Notes: generated from the sequence alone by a model not told the origin. Positions 1 through 14,345 are shown, counted from the first letter of the stretch. The stretch: 64,000 nucleotides of DNA from Cyclina sinensis (GCA_012932295.1 JAAONU010000001.1:37107449-37171448), one strand, 5' to 3'. Translations and numbers: made by a program.

Positions 1-1347
1 GATGACTAATTTTCAAACTTGAGCTAGAAATTACCGAAACAACCTCTCTGACAAATTTGCAGGATATTTGGACTATCATCTCCTGGATATTTGGACTGAA
101 AATGTAGACTCTAGAGTGTTAAAAAGGTTTTTACATATTTGGGCTCTAAGACCTAGTTTTTGATCCGAGATGACCCATATCCAAATCTGAGCTAGAAGTC
201 AATGAAACAACCTTCCCAACAAATCTATAGGATATTTGGACTGAAAATGTAACCTCTAGAGCATTAACAAGGTTTTTCTACTTTTGAGCTCTGTGACCTA
301 GTTTTTGAACCCAGATAGCCCATATTCAAATTTGAGCTAGAAATCATTGAAACAATCTTTCTCACAAATTTCCAGGTTATTTGGACTGAAAATGATAATT
401 CTAGAGTGATCACAAGGTTTTTCCATATTTGGGGTCTGTGACCTAGTTTTTGACCCAAGATATCCCATATTCGCATCTGAGCTAAAAATCATTGAAACAA
501 CCTTTCTGACAAATTTCCAGAATATTTGGACTGAAAAGTAGCCTCTAGAGTGTTAATAAGTTTTTCTATTTTTGGGGGCTGTGACCTATATTTTGACCCC
601 AGATGACCTATATTCCAACATGTGCTAGAAATCATTGAAACAACTTTTCTGACAGATTTCCAGGTTATTTGGACTGTAAATGTTACCTCTAGAGTGATCA
701 CAAGGTTTTTGCATATTTGGGCTCTGTGATCTAGTTTTTGACCCCAGATGACCTATATTCGAACCTGGGCTAGAAATCATCAAAACAACCTTTCTGACAA
801 ATTTTCTGGATATTTGGACTGAGAGTGTTAACAAGGTTTTTCCATATTTTGGCACTGTGACCTATTTTTTGACCCCAGATGACCCATATTCGAACTTGAT
901 CTAGAAATCATCAAATCAACCTTTTTGACAAATTTCCAGGATATTCTGACTGTAAATGCAGCCTCTAGAGTGTTAACAAAGTTTTAACATATTTGGACAT
1001 TGTGACCTAGTTTTGACCCCAGAAGACCCATATTCAAACTTGACCTAGAAATCATCAAATCAATCTTTCAGACAAATTTCCAGGATATTCTGACTGTAAA
1101 TGTAGCTTCTAGAGTCTTAACCAGGTTTTTCCATGTTTGGGCATTGTGACCTAGTTTTTAACCCCAGATGACCCATGTTCAAACTCATCTGAGAAATCAC
1201 TGGGTCAAACATCCTGACCAAGTTAAGATAATTGAGGCAAAAATGTGACTGCTAGAGCGTTAAAGAACTAAGTGCGGACGGACGACAGACGATGGACATT
1301 GATCGATCCTAATAGCTCACCATGAGCCTACGGCTCAGGTGAGCTAA
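1..1347 (+). mobile_element. pearl/HINE-like element, right part, 145-bp tandem core
   Basis: At least eight copies of a unit containing 'gtgacctagtttttgaccc' recur at 150, 295, 440, 583, 728, 859, 1004 and 1148, a spacing of about 145 bp (one is 131). The array ends in 'gacggacgacagacgatgg' and then a hairpin at 1315-1344 (GCTCACC..TGAGCC / GGCTCAGGTGAGC) followed by TAAAA. The left end lies outside the window. The design (tandem core plus conserved terminal hairpin) matches the pearl family described from bivalves, often grouped with non-autonomous Helitron-like elements. It lies within the CEP112 gene. Confidence 0.7.
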
Positions 1348-1718
1348 AAGTTTACTCTAACAAAGCAACTACATCTCAACATAACTGTCTACTTTCAGTA
1401 CTGCACTACTGTCAGTTTGCTCAGACTAACACAATATATATTATAAAACCATTTTATTTTACATGAAAAATCAAAATGCAAAACTAAAGTAAAATGTTTT
1501 GAAGAGTTTCTACCGGTGCATGTTATTTCTTTTTTGAACACTATCAACCAGTAATAATGACATTTAAACTTGACACGGATGTTTTGAAGTTGCATTGTTT
1601 CTTTTAATTAAACACATATCTTGAGGGCTCGGTACAAAACTGTTGTATATCCTGTTTGTTTTATTATAAAGTTACAATAGTTTTGTTCTTTTCCCTGATC
1701 ATGTAGCTTCATGTCTAC

Positions 1719-4700
1719 CTTTTGTACGGCAGCATCATGTTTCTGTTGCATCCTCAGCTTTTCTTCATGAAATTTGGCCTCAGCCATCTTCACTTTCATA
1801 TCACTTCCCTGTCAAAATGGAGTGTATTGTCATGATTAACAATAATACACAATTTCCCTTGAAACATACTGGATCTATTAAAAACTGTGGTGCAGTTTTT
1901 GTTATAATCTAAATCTTTAATTAATCAAATTGGTTATAGCCTGTAATACATGAATCAAAATTTTTCTACAAAATCTTTTTATTCTCTTCCTTTTTAATCC
2001 GATAACAATGCAGTTATGTGGGTGGGCAGTTCACTTTAACATTACATAGAAGTACCAGTGCCGGAACCTTATCTGCTAATTTCAGAAAAGTTGGATAACA
2101 GGGCTCAAATCCAGATCCTCAATCCTGGAGCAGTCATAAAGGTTTGTAAATCACTGACCGTTACTATTTTACTACAACAAATCACACAGAATTCAGTTCA
2201 AAAACCAATTTGAACACATTTTTTTCATGTCCTTATAGACAAAAGAACTTACCTCTTTGCCACTTCTTGGAGGTAATGTAGAGTCATCCGGGTATGTTAT
2301 ACCTGAAATGAGGATGTAATATCTTGAATGATAAAACTATAGAAGCTGACAAGATAATAATTAACATACAGATACAGTGGTAGATGCACTGTTTATAGAA
2401 TACTAGTTTCAATCAATTCTGAAGCCAATTGCAACAACAGCTATTCAAATATAAAGAAAAGGCAGCTTTTTTAAAAACCAGTTCCCAATTTTTTTCCCAA
2501 AAACAAATCTCTCACTCTGGCTTCTTACTAACCCAGGACCTACAGCATTGGTCCACACAGCTATTGTTGAAGGGAACACAAATTTTACATTACACTTTTA
2601 ATCAAGACAAGCTAGGGTATTGTTATATGATGAACTTACCTTTGAGGTACGGGTTAGAGTTGGTGGAGGCTGCTGCAGTTGCTTCTGACCACCCACTTGT
2701 CTGATAAAGTGAAAATATAACAATGAGAAGGAAAGGGAGGTAATGCTATACTAAAAAGATAAAAACACATCAAAAATTATAGTTGTTACACTGAAGGTTC
2801 AGGAATATTGTACAAAAGTAGGGCATTGGATAGCCTTTTTAAAGTAAAGTTAGACATATATGGCTCACGTGCAAATAACTATCTGCGCTGAAAATCTTCA
2901 GATCTTTTTTTTAACAGTTCAAAAATTTTTTCAATATCATTCCTTATGTAGCCTTTTTCTTTTCAGGTCTAAGTGTTCTTCAAAATGCATAAATTTTTCT
3001 TACACATGGAAGAATTTAATATTTAATATTAATTTTATAAACAATTTTAATGAAGGTTCAGGAGCAATGTATAGATTATTCAAATTCATGAAACCAAAGA
3101 ATGATATTAACAAAAATACACACTTGTTAAATAGGTCAAATTATAACAGAAAGGAAAGTTTTCATTTTCATATGAACCACTTCAGTATGGAGTATATAAG
3201 AATGCAGAATGACTCACTGATTCAAAAAGAAGTAAATAAACAAACAGAAAGCAGCTCTAGAACAAACAGGTGCACAATCTGACAATGTATAAAAAAAACA
3301 GAATATCTTTTCCAGTAAAAAATGTTTTTTTTATGGCTTTGGATCTTTACCTTAGGCTTGTTTTCATATGTGTTTTAACATATTATTTTAAGTGAAACAT
3401 TTCATCTGCTTCTTTATTTCAATTTAAAAACTTTTTTGCTTTCTAATTAAATTAAAGGTAAAGTTCAAATTTTATGTTGAGAGAGGCACAGAACAGACAA
3501 AGGTAACAGCTCTAGCAGTGAAAATACTTAGTGTCTCTTAAATGCCATCATAAGTGTATATAAATGAAATAATATACATATACATGTATATGTATATTGT
3601 GATAATTTCAACTTTGTCAGAAAGACTCTATAATCATGCTAATATAAAAACTTTAGAAAATGAAGTTTAAAAGTACTTAAGACACATTTTTTTATATATA
3701 TTTTACTAACTATCTTGATCATATTAAATGAAGTTTCCACTTCAAAATGTCCTCCTTAAAAGGTCTTGTTGTTTTCCAACCTTTTCGTGAAAAAAATCAT
3801 TCTGCACTTCAGCGGAATCAGATAATGACCTGAACTGTTCCTATTCAGTCAGTCAGTTTTCAGTTAGTACCCCTAAAATTGATAAATGGTCTTGTCCTTA
3901 TTAACAGGGTAAACAACAACCCTATACATGTACGGCTTTTATACATCTTGCTTTACAAAAGCTCTCTGTGATACACTGCAGTGACACCTACCTCTATCTT
4001 GGACGTGAAATCTGGGGATCTCCTTTCTCTACCATCTAACAAAAACATGCAAAGCTCTTTTAACAATACAAAACACTCAAAAATAAAACTAAAAATGTAC
4101 AACTGCAAACTTTAAAAGCAAATCTTAATTTTTAAAAAAAAGCCACTAAATACTCGAAGACATAGAAAATCTACTAATTTTTTGTTAATCTTCCTAACAA
4201 TACCCTGTTTTTTAGTTGCTTGATTATGCCTTAGAAATTCTCTTAGGTAAATACATTAATTTCTGATAAAAACTGTTCAAAAAATTCTTGGACCCATCAT
4301 TTTGGTCAGAAGGTTAAAATTAACTTCAAAAAACTTAACCTCTCACTAACTGGTGGTCATGGGTTCGAGCCCGCTCCTATTATTTTCCTTTTACTTGAAA
4401 AAGCTGGCAGTTTCTTGCACAGACTGTAAGTATAGTACTGTCCTTCCAGCAAAAACAATGGTTAGAAAAACTGCTTGACCAAATGATTTTGATTGTTGGA
4501 GGGTGTTAAACTCATAAAACTAACCCAAAAAATTATCCATAAAACACTATAGCACAGACCTTTTTTCTTTAACTTTAGTCCCCCTAGTATACTGTCCTCA
4601 TCGTCTGAGTGGTAATTGAACCCTGATCGAGGATTCTTTTTTGAGCCCACCATGCTTAAGTCATCCTAGTGGTAAATACACAAAGATATAATTTCTTCAC

Positions 4701-7700
4701 TGATAAGGAGAAATATTCAACTTTTCTTCCGGCAACTAACAATGAAATATTTCATAAAATTTACTAGGGGGAGTCAATTGATGACACTCATTTTTAAAAC
4801 AGTCTACATCCAGGTTTATCTTGTAGACATTTGCATGAAGAAGAAACTTTTTGCAGGAAACATATACAAAGAAAACAGTCACCAGATGTAAACTTAAACA
4901 AACATTGACAGGAAAATAAGAATTTGCTGTACTAATTGTTGAAGAGTTTTCAACACAAAAACTGCTAACTTTGTAACAAGAAAAAGTGAACAGAAACAAA
5001 GATACATGTATGTTAAGAACAGCATTCCATCACCAACAAGGCAACATATAACAGTAAAAACAAGTGGAATCAGTAAGTCAGCCTGTATAGATCTATTATC
5101 TACCTTTCAATAGTGTCATGCATGAAATCTTTAACAAATAATACAACCATTGAGAAACTAACATGAGTCATCTTATCATAAAAATCCATGTGGCGAAGCA
5201 ATAAAAGCAAAGGTTATAAAAAGAAACTCCTGGCACACTGTAAGCACATTATCTACTCACATAGGCATAGGGAGCTGGGTCAGGTCTACTGAGGTAATCT
5301 TTCCTTGGGGATGACGAGGCAAGCAAGTCCTTCTCTGAATCTATACCAAGTGCAGTATGTGGTCTGAAATTCAATGCAAATTATCAAAACAGGGTTTTTT
5401 CTTTTCATGGTGCATTTAAAGATTTGTTTCAGATTTATGTATGGCCATTGGTTCTATGTATGGCAAGCTGAATACAAAAATTGCAGTTTAAAACAAATAG
5501 TTCATGTAAATTCCACAAGGTTTTACTAAAAATCTTTTACTGAAAATAAAAACTCTACATTTTTATATATTTATAAGCAATTATAAGCAATTAAACAGAA
5601 TATGAACACAACCACATCCTTATAAATAAACCTACCTCCTAGAAGGAGAGTTAGGTGGAGAGAGTCCAGATCTCCAGGTAGAATGGGCTGCTGGGTTACC
5701 AATAGTTGACCTAAACAAGGAGCTGCCTGCTGTGGTTGTTAGTTCTCCATTCACCCAGTCTGGTACCTGGTTTGTCTGCAATGATCAATGGTTCATTCTA
5801 TTGGACAGAAGTCTTATAATATAAAAATACACTGCTACAAATGTAAAGCCTATATCATTCTGTGCAGTCTGATCATTGTCTGCACTATTTGCCATTCAGT
5901 CAATAAATTTTCAAAAAACACCGCAATAAAACAATAAGTTGATCTGTTAAAATTAAAAGCTGGATGAGTCCATTTTAGATATTGAGCATGGTACAGGTTA
6001 ATTATAAAAAAATATGTGCTGGGACATAAACTTTAGTTAGAAGTAGATGAAATAATTTTGTATTTAACCCTGTGCAGTAACTACATATTCAGTTAAGCTG
6101 ATAAATTAAGACACTACAAACTAAAAGGTCCAAAAAGTTGTTAAGATGTAAATGTTATGTCCGATGTTAGATAATAAAGACAGAAAAAAAAGAATACAAT
6201 ATATCACAACTGATTTCTGTATTATTAGTACTTTCTTGAAGACAAAAATGTTTGTCATGTTCCTTAACACAAGGTTAGTGTAAGCAAGCAGTAAGCTGTG
6301 TTTGTTAAATATATAATTAGTAAGCAGGTTTCTAAACATACAGGTCTATAACTGTACTCTCTTACAATGAAAACTGAGACAGTAAGAATGCCTTCATAGT
6401 AATTTGTCCTTTATTAGCTAATACATACATGTATAAGATGTGACAAGAACTGGTTACAAAGCTTTTTTGCTAAATCAAACCAGTCAGTTAAAATTAATCC
6501 AGTGAATTTATAAAACTCAGATCTATTATCATCCAAAAAATTTTTACCTCACTAAAGCTCTTCTTTGATTTGCAAAAGCAAGAATATATTTATTAAGGAA
6601 ATTCTGGGCAAGCAATATCAACAATCATTGTGTAATATGTACTGTAGTAAGCACTGTTTTTTGTTGTTGTTTTATTTGTCAAATGCCCATATTTGTAGAA
6701 AAATGATTGTTCAAATATCTTTTCTTCCTTAACCAGTTAAATTCTCTATCTTTCATTTGTAGCAATTTGTCAAGAAGGCTGTCGTCATGGCTAAAGTGGT
6801 GAAATTAAGCAAGGAACCTGAAGGTCTAAGGTTCAAATCCCATTTGGAGATACACATATTTCCAGACAAATGTCTCTTCATAACTCCAACTGTACAAAAT
6901 AACCCAGCACCATTATTTTCTCATGCAACAGCCTTACTCATGCACCCCCATCCCAATCCCTCAACAAACATAGTTTATGTACAGCTAGGAACTTTTGCGG
7001 TGCATACAATTATACAAAGGGAAATGCAAAAGCACTTTACAGTGGCAATGTTATATACAATGACAGGGGAATGTCTACAATTTATTGTACAAGGTATGAG
7101 ACAATATGAACTTTACCTCTGTTTGATCATCCAAATATATTGACTGTAAAGAAAACACAAACCAGCGCAATGTTAAGTCAAAATCTACAACTATATCACT
7201 CAAACATGCACAGAAAATAAAATTATTAAATACTATTTTCCTCTGTTCTTGATTAAGGTCTTATAGAGGTCAACATAAAAAAACTGAAACATGCAGTTAT
7301 TACACACATGACAGAAGCTACGACTAACAGAACAGTTGACTATTTTCAAGACATTTTCATAATCTGAACACAACTACAGGGCCAATCTAATTTGTGACTT
7401 CACAAAACAGAACAGCCAAGGTTCAAAATCAGAAAAGTGCCCTAACTTAAAGCTAGAATCAAATATTTCAATAGATTAATTAATTCAAGAATGAAGAAAA
7501 TGATAAACAAGAGGGCCATGATGGCCCTGAATCGCTCACCTGATAGACCATGAAACGATATTGTAGACATAATGAGGAGAGAATTGGTGAAAGAAGGGCA
7601 TGTGTCCACACTTGCTGATTGGTGAAGTTTTAACTTTACATGAACTGTTTTAATAATTTCCAGTTTACCTCATTTCGTCTAGATGATAAATACATGGAAA

Positions 7701-10610
7701 ATGTAACATTTCAAAGTCATTAGACTTTCGATACATTTTTTTTTTCTTTGTAAGTTAACATGAAACTATTGTATGAAGTACAAATTGAAATATGGATATC
7801 TGAAACAGGTGTAATGTTTTCATTTTGGCTGAAGGTAGTTTCCTTCAGAAATGTACAGTCTAGAAGTGACTTTTGTGTTAGGGTATATGCTATTTTGAGA
7901 CAGTATTTAAGTTACATAATGGTATGCAGTTAACCTGTGTTGGTAAATTCTGTACCAGTACAGAATTTGAGAGCACGTTATGACACACAAGATAGGTGAT
8001 CCACAGACCATGGACTGTACGTACTGAACTCAGCAGTTGGGAAGACCGAAGCAAACTTTGCAGACTAAGATCAGATGGCTATATAAACTATATATAAAAT
8101 GAATTGACTATGGGGCGGGGTCAATTTGACCCCGGGGATCATGATTTGAGCAAACTTGGTTAAGGTCTACTAGGTCATGCTACATGCAAAATTTCTAAGC
8201 TCTAGGCTTTCTGGTTCTGGAGTAGAAGATTTTTTGAAGTTTTTCCTATATAAACTCTATATAAAATCAACTGACCCCCAGGCGGGGTCAATTTGACCCC
8301 GGGGATCATGATTTGAGCAAACTTGGTAGAAGTCTACTAGTTAATGCTACATGCAAAATATCTAAGCTCCAGGCCTGCAGTTCTGGAGAAGAAGATTTTT
8401 GAAGTTTTTCCTATATAAACTATATATAAAATGAATTGACTATGGGGCGGGGTCAATTTGACCCCGGGGATCATGATTTAAGCAAACTTGGTAAAGGTCT
8501 ACTAGGTAATGCTACATGCAAAATATCTAAGCTCCAGGCTTTGTGGTTCTGGAGAAGAAGATTTTTGAAGTTTTTCCTATATAAACTCTATATAAAATCA
8601 ATTGACCCCCGGGCGGGGTCAACTTGACCCCGGGGATCATGATTTGAGCAAACTTGGTAGAAGTCTACTAGGTAATGCTACATGCAAAATATCTAAGCTC
8701 CAGGCTTTGTGGTTCTGGAGAAGAAGATTTTTGAAGTTTTTCCTATATAAACTCTATATAAAATCAATTGACCCCCGGGGCGGGGTCAATCTGACCCCGG
8801 GGATCATGATTTGAGCAAACTTGGTTAAGGTCTACTTGGTTATGCTACATGCAAAATATCTAAGCTCTAGCCTTTGTGGTTCTGGAGAAGAAGATTTTTG
8901 AAGTTTTTCCTATATAAACTCTATATAAAATTAACTGACCCCCGGGCGGGATCAACTTGACCCCGGGGATCATGATTTGAGCAAACTTGGTAGAAGTCTA
9001 CTAGTTAATGCTACATGCAAAATATCTAAGCGCCAGGCTTTGTGGTTCTGGAGAAGAAGATTTTTGAAGTTTTTCCTATATAAATTCTAAGTAAAATCTA
9101 TTTACCCCCGGGGCTGAACCAGTTTGACCCCGGAAGTCATGATTTGAGCAAACTTGACAGAGGTCCCCTAGATGATGCTTCATACCAAATATGAAAGCTC
9201 TGGGCCTTGTTATTTCAGACAAGAAGATTTTTGAAATTTCCATTTTAAAAACACCTTTTAGGGCCTCACAGCCATATTGTGCATTGGACCGGAACCATTT
9301 GAGCAAACTTGGTAAAGGGACATCTAAGGACCATTAGTATGAAGTTATTTTAAAATTGGGCCAGGGGTTTAGGAGGAGATGTCATTTAAAGAAAATGTTG
9401 ACGACGGACGACGGACGGACGACGGACGCCGGACACAAGGGTATCCTAATAGCTCACTCTGTCACTGCGTGACAGGTGAGCTAAAAAGTGTTGGAAATTT
9501 TGTCATGAAATGTTCTTTCCAGCTGGATTAGAAATTAAAACTCAGAACTGTTTCTTAAATTGTTTTCTTAAATTCTTTTAATCATTATAAAAACTAGTTC
9601 AACAGCTGATAAGTATCTTAAAGAAAACATGTAATAACAGCCATCTGTATCATTGTGCAATGTTCTTGATGTGTTGCAGATCCTCAATTCAGGTGATGGG
9701 TGCCTATAGTATAATCAAACAGGTGCACAATTCTTTTATCAAAGGTGACTCAAGATTACATACCATATAAGCTGGTAGTGTTGGAAGAGGTCCTTCCTGG
9801 GGTTTACTTGTGAATGGACCCTCAAGTACGCCTCTCTTTAACATATGCAGCATCAACTGGCCATACATGTTTCTGTTTTTCCTGTTTAATAAAACATAAT
9901 ATTATGATTTCAACATTCTGAAACAGATGCATGTACCACATTTCACAAAGAATCAATAAAATTTTCAAAATGAAAATAATAACACTTGACTGGATTAGAT
10001 ATGTTCCAACTTAGTGACAGGTATGAAAATGATTCAATAACATTACTGGAGTTTTCTGCTTCCATCAGGGACAAGATTTTTTCTTTATAATGAGAGCATT
10101 TTTAATTTAGGGACTTACCTTCCTGATAAGCCTGATGTTGGCTCACAAAGCTTCTTAATCCACACAGCACATTTTTGTCGATCTGGATAGAGAAAAAACA
10201 ATATATGTGGAGAAATAAGTACTGAAGCTAGCTAAATAAAAGTTGATAGCAAAAATTATGTAATTCACCAAAATTTTTGTTATATAATATTACGCAAAAT
10301 TACAGTAAATTTTATCAAAGTCTCTACTCATATATAGCATTACTTTTTAGAACTGAAGCATGAATTTCAAAAATGGCAAGACTGTTTAAGACAGTACCTC
10401 AATGGTTTCCTAAATCTCTATAAGAAGCCTGGATTTCAACATAATTCTAATCATTTTATCAGGCCAAATACAACAATATATTTTTTTTCCTCTGCAGCTT
10501 GTATTATTACCTGTTTTGTGGGGCAGTTTGAGTACATGGGGCTTCATCTCAGCCAGGTATCTATCAAACTCCTGGTCAAGCTTTAAATACCCTGTGTCTG
10601 CCGTATCCAT
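1719..10610 (-). CDS. CEP112: CEP112 (CCDC46)-like centrosomal protein, N-terminal exons, incomplete
   Basis: Eight coding exons were built on the minus strand: 10511-10610 (start codon at 10610), 10119-10182, 9764-9881, 7117-7143, 5636-5775, 5261-5363, 3992-4035, 2640-2700, 2253-2302 and 1719-1808 (ten segments in all). Residues 1-94 form a DUF4485 domain: 'EMKPHVLKLPHK', 'AVWIKKLCEP' and 'RKNRNMYGQLMLHMLKRG' are hallmarks of CEP112. A tiny 27-bp exon encodes SIYLDDQTE, followed by 'VPDWVNGEL', a Ser/Pro-rich linker, 'ITYPDDSTLPPR', and the start of the coiled coil 'MAEAKFHEEKLRMQQKHDA'. Phases agree at every junction except 5261/4035, where one base is missing, so a small exon there is probably unseen. 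The coiled-coil remainder lies beyond the left edge. CEP112 is a centrosome/cilium-associated coiled-coil protein. A splice acceptor 13 nt upstream of the ATG (exon start 10623) shows that the 5' UTR is split. Confidence 0.9.
3571..3598. repeat. 28-bp perfect palindrome in a CEP112 intron
   Basis: AATATACATATACA followed directly by its reverse complement TGTATATGTATATT. It consists of TATA/ACATGT-like steps that are frequent in this AT-rich DNA. Confidence 0.8.
4335..4440 (+). mobile_element. fragment of a tRNA-derived SINE
   Basis: A B box GGTTCGAGCCC lies at 4362-4372, preceded by 'tggtggtcat' and followed by a body with 'tttcttgcacagactgtaag'. No A box is visible, so it is probably 5'-truncated or eroded. 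It lies in a CEP112 intron. Confidence 0.35.
7507..9486 (+). mobile_element. complete pearl/HINE-like element, 166-bp core
   Basis: The 5' end is ACAAGAGGGCC with a hairpin AGGGCCATGATGGCCCT (7512-7528) followed by 'gctcacctga'. The core has about seven copies of a unit beginning 'ggggatcatgatttgagc' at 8134, 8301, 8466, 8632, 8799, 8965 and about 9130 (spacing 165-167). After a short 'gacggacgacgg' tract, the 3' end is a hairpin at 9452-9481 with inner stem CTGTCAC/GTGACAG and outer stem GCTCAC/GTGAGC. It sits in a CEP112 intron. The core is unrelated to that of the element at 1-1347 although the ends match. Confidence 0.75.
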
Positions 10611-11492
10611 GGTTACTTGATTTCTGAAATGGAAATATTGAACCATTTTTCATTTTCAAAATAAACATTGCAGTGGTCTAATGAATTATATTCCTCTACC
10701 TGAAAGGACACTTCAAAAAATATCTGAAATAACAGAAGTAATCATTGTTCTTATTATTCATGGAAGTAATATGAATTATGACATATCTGAACATGTCTTT
10801 TAGCTGCCATCTCTTTATATGAGGTGCATTCGTTTCTTAGGTGTTCTAAAAATAACTATGTCATTTGACTGATGTTATATCAAATCTGAATAGAATATAT
10901 GTTGAAAAAATATAGTGGGGTTGGGGGCGGGGGGTTCACTAAGTATTTTGATATCACGGGAAAGAAATTCTCAATCAGATACAAACAAACAAACAAGACA
11001 ACTTCCAATGTCACTGTAAAAGGTTTAATGTTATATAATAAATTGCTGTAAATGATCTTGAAAGGTACAAGCGTTTTTTGAAATGTGAATGATTCAGGCT
11101 TTGATTTTTTAGCTATGCTATGGTACTGAAACTGTTCATAACGACAAACTTCATGCAAAAAATCTGGAAGTTTTAAACATTTGAGTGCAAGTAAATACCA
11201 AGATTGCCCAATGAATACATAACAAAGTAATTTACTCAAATTAAAAAGCCAAGTTACAGTAACTTAATCATGACTCCATGTGCTCTAATACAGACTGACA
11301 ACAGACAGAAGCTTAAAAATACATGTACACTTGTTGAAGTTATTAACAGCTGGAGGGTTACATTGACTAAGCTTGTCTGACAGAGTCATATACTATATCA
11401 GCTTGGTCAATTTAATCATTTTGCAAACACATATAAAAGTGCACAAATTCAGATCTTCCCAAAAGAAAATCTGAACATATGAAATATGACAT

Positions 11493-11700
11493 GTGGTGGC
11501 GTGGCTGAGTGGTTAACGCCTCGGACTAGTAGTCAAAGGATTGCTAGCCGCACGGGTTCAAACCCAGTCAGGGGCAAGCCATTGTTTCCTTGAGCAAGAA
11601 ACTTTACACTCATTGCTAAGTACTGGTTAGTTCAAGGAATGGATTCGAGAGTGTGTCTATAAGCTAAAAGCTTCCTACACAATCGAACTAAAATAAATTT
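11493..11700 (+). mobile_element. tRNA-derived SINE
   Basis: An RNA polymerase III A box (TGGCTGAGTGG, 11502-11512) and B box (GGTTCAAACCC, 11555-11565) are spaced as in a tRNA. A non-tRNA body follows with 'ccttgagcaagaaactttac', a core widespread in animal SINEs. The cloverleaf is not closed by a matching acceptor stem, so this is not a tRNA gene. It lies in CEP112 intron 1. Confidence 0.7.
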
Positions 11701-12002
11701 GGTATAAACTAAATATGACATTATGAATTACCAGAACACTGCAATTCCTTACATTTTCTGGTTATAATCTTCTCTGGTAGTAAAAATTTACAGGCATCAC
11801 ATTAAAAATAAATTCTACTGTTTTAGCCAGACCTCAAAAAGGAAACTGGGCATGAAAAAAGGACAGAGGCACATCATGTGCTTTGACAATTAATCATTAC
11901 CTCTGAAACTGTGCATAAAGTGCACTGATAAAGGGTTAGTTGTTATTGTTCTCTACTGCCAGTTGGTATCTTATTACACTCTATGGTTACTTTCTTAACT
12001 AG

Positions 12003-12922
12003 AACTATCGCTTAATGCGATTCATACCCCCACCAATGTCATTGATAGACAGTGTTTTGGATATTTGAATATATGGAAAAGGGAATAACTTTTGTGCATA
12101 AAATAGCTGTGACTGATGGAAAAAAAACAAAACAACACGTCACAGATAATAGTAATGACTAAATTTTGAATCATCAAATCAGGAATAACCTTTGATTTTG
12201 AAATTTACAAAAACGAAGAAATTATGAGCTAAAATAAAGAATATCATGTATTCAGCCAAGTAAGAAAAATTTGATTGTCCAATATTTTACTTTCAAGTGT
12301 GACCTTGACCATGAGCTAGTACAAGGGCCACACAAGTTCAACACCAGTTCTGCATATTCTCTTCATCAGGGAAACATTTGAGCTAAAATCATTCAAGGGG
12401 TTTAGGATTTAAAGAGCAGACCAAAAACAATTGTCTGACTTTCCACCTGACTTTGAGCTGACACAACGGCGATATAGGTTATGCACATTGCCCTGTTGAG
12501 ATGAACTTTTGAGCAAAGTAAGAAGAAAATCCTTGTCTTATAATTCATTGTTAAAAATTTGACCTTCAAGTGTGACCTTGACCTTGAGCTGGTACAACGT
12601 CAACATAGGTTCTGCAAATCGCTATCATGAGGTGAATATTTGAGCCAAGTTTGAAGAAAATCCTTCAAGGGGTATAGGATTTACAGAGGGGACACGAAAA
12701 TTATCTGATCTTCCAGTGTGACCTTGCCCTTGACCTGACACAAGGGCAACATGGGTTCTGCGCATTCCCATGTTGCGGTTAACATCAAAACCAAGTTTGA
12801 AGAAAATCCTTCCATTAGTATATGATTTATTGAGTGGACAAGGTGGAGACTGACTGACCGACCGACCGATGCAACAAAGCGATTCCAGTATACCCCCCTA
12901 TTTGTGGTGGGGGTATAATTAT
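12003..12922. mobile_element. interspersed element with 'tgaccttgacc' core units
   Basis: It begins near 'cgcttaatgcgattcatacccccacc' and ends in 'gactgaccgaccgaccgat' plus the hairpin ATACCCCC/GGGGGTAT (12890-12916). Core units of 130-145 bp repeat 'gtgaccttgaccttgagctggtacaa', 'gttctgcaca' and 'agtttgaagaaaatccttca'. The organisation is pearl-like but the sequence family differs. Confidence 0.5.
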
Positions 12923-12965
12923 CATTGTACAATCATAATATATATTTATATATAATAAATGATAT

Positions 12966-13090
12966 ATCAGGGTGTTCGGTAGACTCTGAAACCCAAGGGT
13001 CAATGACCCATCAGATAAAACTTTCAAGGGTCAAACTGAGATTCTCAAGGGTCAAACTGAAATTTTCAAGGGTCAAAGTAATATTTACAA
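12966..13090 (+). repeat. short 'tcaagggtcaaactga' array and dispersed repeat
   Basis: About four copies of a 20-22-bp unit (TTTCAAGGGTCAAACTGA). The first 42 bases reappear almost unchanged at 14346-14387 ('atcagggtgttcggtagac'). Confidence 0.5.
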
Positions 13091-14345
13091 ACCTCTTTAA
13101 ATTCAGTTAAAACAATGTTTATAACACCCTAATTAATCTGTGGTTGTTTTTGGGCTTTTTTTTTTACAGTTTTGGGGGAAGGGGGTCAGTGCCCATTGGG
13201 TGGGCCAATTGGAACTTATCATTATGACTGTCACTCGGATTCCTCACCAAAAAAAACAAACAAAACAAAACAAAAAACAAAAAAAAACTTGTAATTGCAT
13301 GTGAACAAGGCCCTAGTCTCATTTTTCTTTGCAAACTGCTCTTTCATGCATAAAACAGCTCCCCTTTGGAACCTCTCATGCACCAGTGAATTTGCCTGGC
13401 TGATGGCTGAGTCTACTAGACATGTCAACAATATGCCATAGTATTCAATCCATGTAACTTAAGAATGAAAAATAGACAAATGTCATTTCAAATACATTAC
13501 ATATAATATGTTTTGCTTTCTCTTTCAATAAAAGATGCTATACTACGACGTTTTATTTAATTTCTTTAATCTTAAAAATGGACAATGTTAATATGCTAGT
13601 CAATGACTTGTTTAAATGGCTGCAACTGAAAATTTGACTTCCACTTTAAAAGACAGTCTTGTATTCACTATTTCTACAGAAATATTTGTATTCAAGTATG
13701 CATAGTATTACTTCATGTAATTTCATCCTGTTGACTCATGAAGCAATAAAACTGTATTTTTGATAGAAAAAAAAGTATCACTGCTATGATATCAATTTTA
13801 TTATGCTGATTCAAGGCTTGTTAACAGACAACTGATTAATGATACAAAGAATTGTCAAAAGGATCATTTCAAAACAGCTAAAGTTACATACTGAAATGAT
13901 CTTGAACTTCAATTTCACTTCTCACCATAACAAAAATATGTGTATATAGGTCTGGAATACTTCAGTATTAATACAACAATCTTAACTACAATATTAAATA
14001 AATTTATGTTTTGCAAGGAACATGATATCGACATTATTTCGGTATGGCTAATTCAATAGGATAGGTCAATTTGTGATTTTTTTCAAGTGTTTGTGTGATT
14101 TGCAAGGTAGCCAATTTATGATGTTTTTTTCTGTATGAAAAATTAAATTATATATGTACTAGTTGTAAATCTGAAAATTATAGTCAATTTTAACAATGTT
14201 CTTTTATACAAGATCTTTTAAGGGTGCAGTTACTGAGTTCCGGCAAAAAAATATGAGGAAGTTACAAAAAAATCTCTTTATCTGAGGAAACATTATCCCA
14301 TACTCACTGACAGCTCTTTCTAGAATGTTATTCAATTTCTCCATT

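Noticed and set aside
2429..2704. 91-aa plus-strand ORF
   Set aside because: It runs antisense over a CEP112 exon (2640-2700) with matching splice sites on the minus strand.
4462..4653. Minus-strand ORF 'MVGSKKNPRSGFNYHSDDEDS' considered as the missing CEP112 exon
   Set aside because: It lacks a clear acceptor/donor pair of the needed phase and does not resemble CEP112. The sequence looks like an eroded SINE.
11493..11580. tRNA gene candidate
   Set aside because: A and B boxes are present, but the acceptor stem does not close and a SINE body follows.
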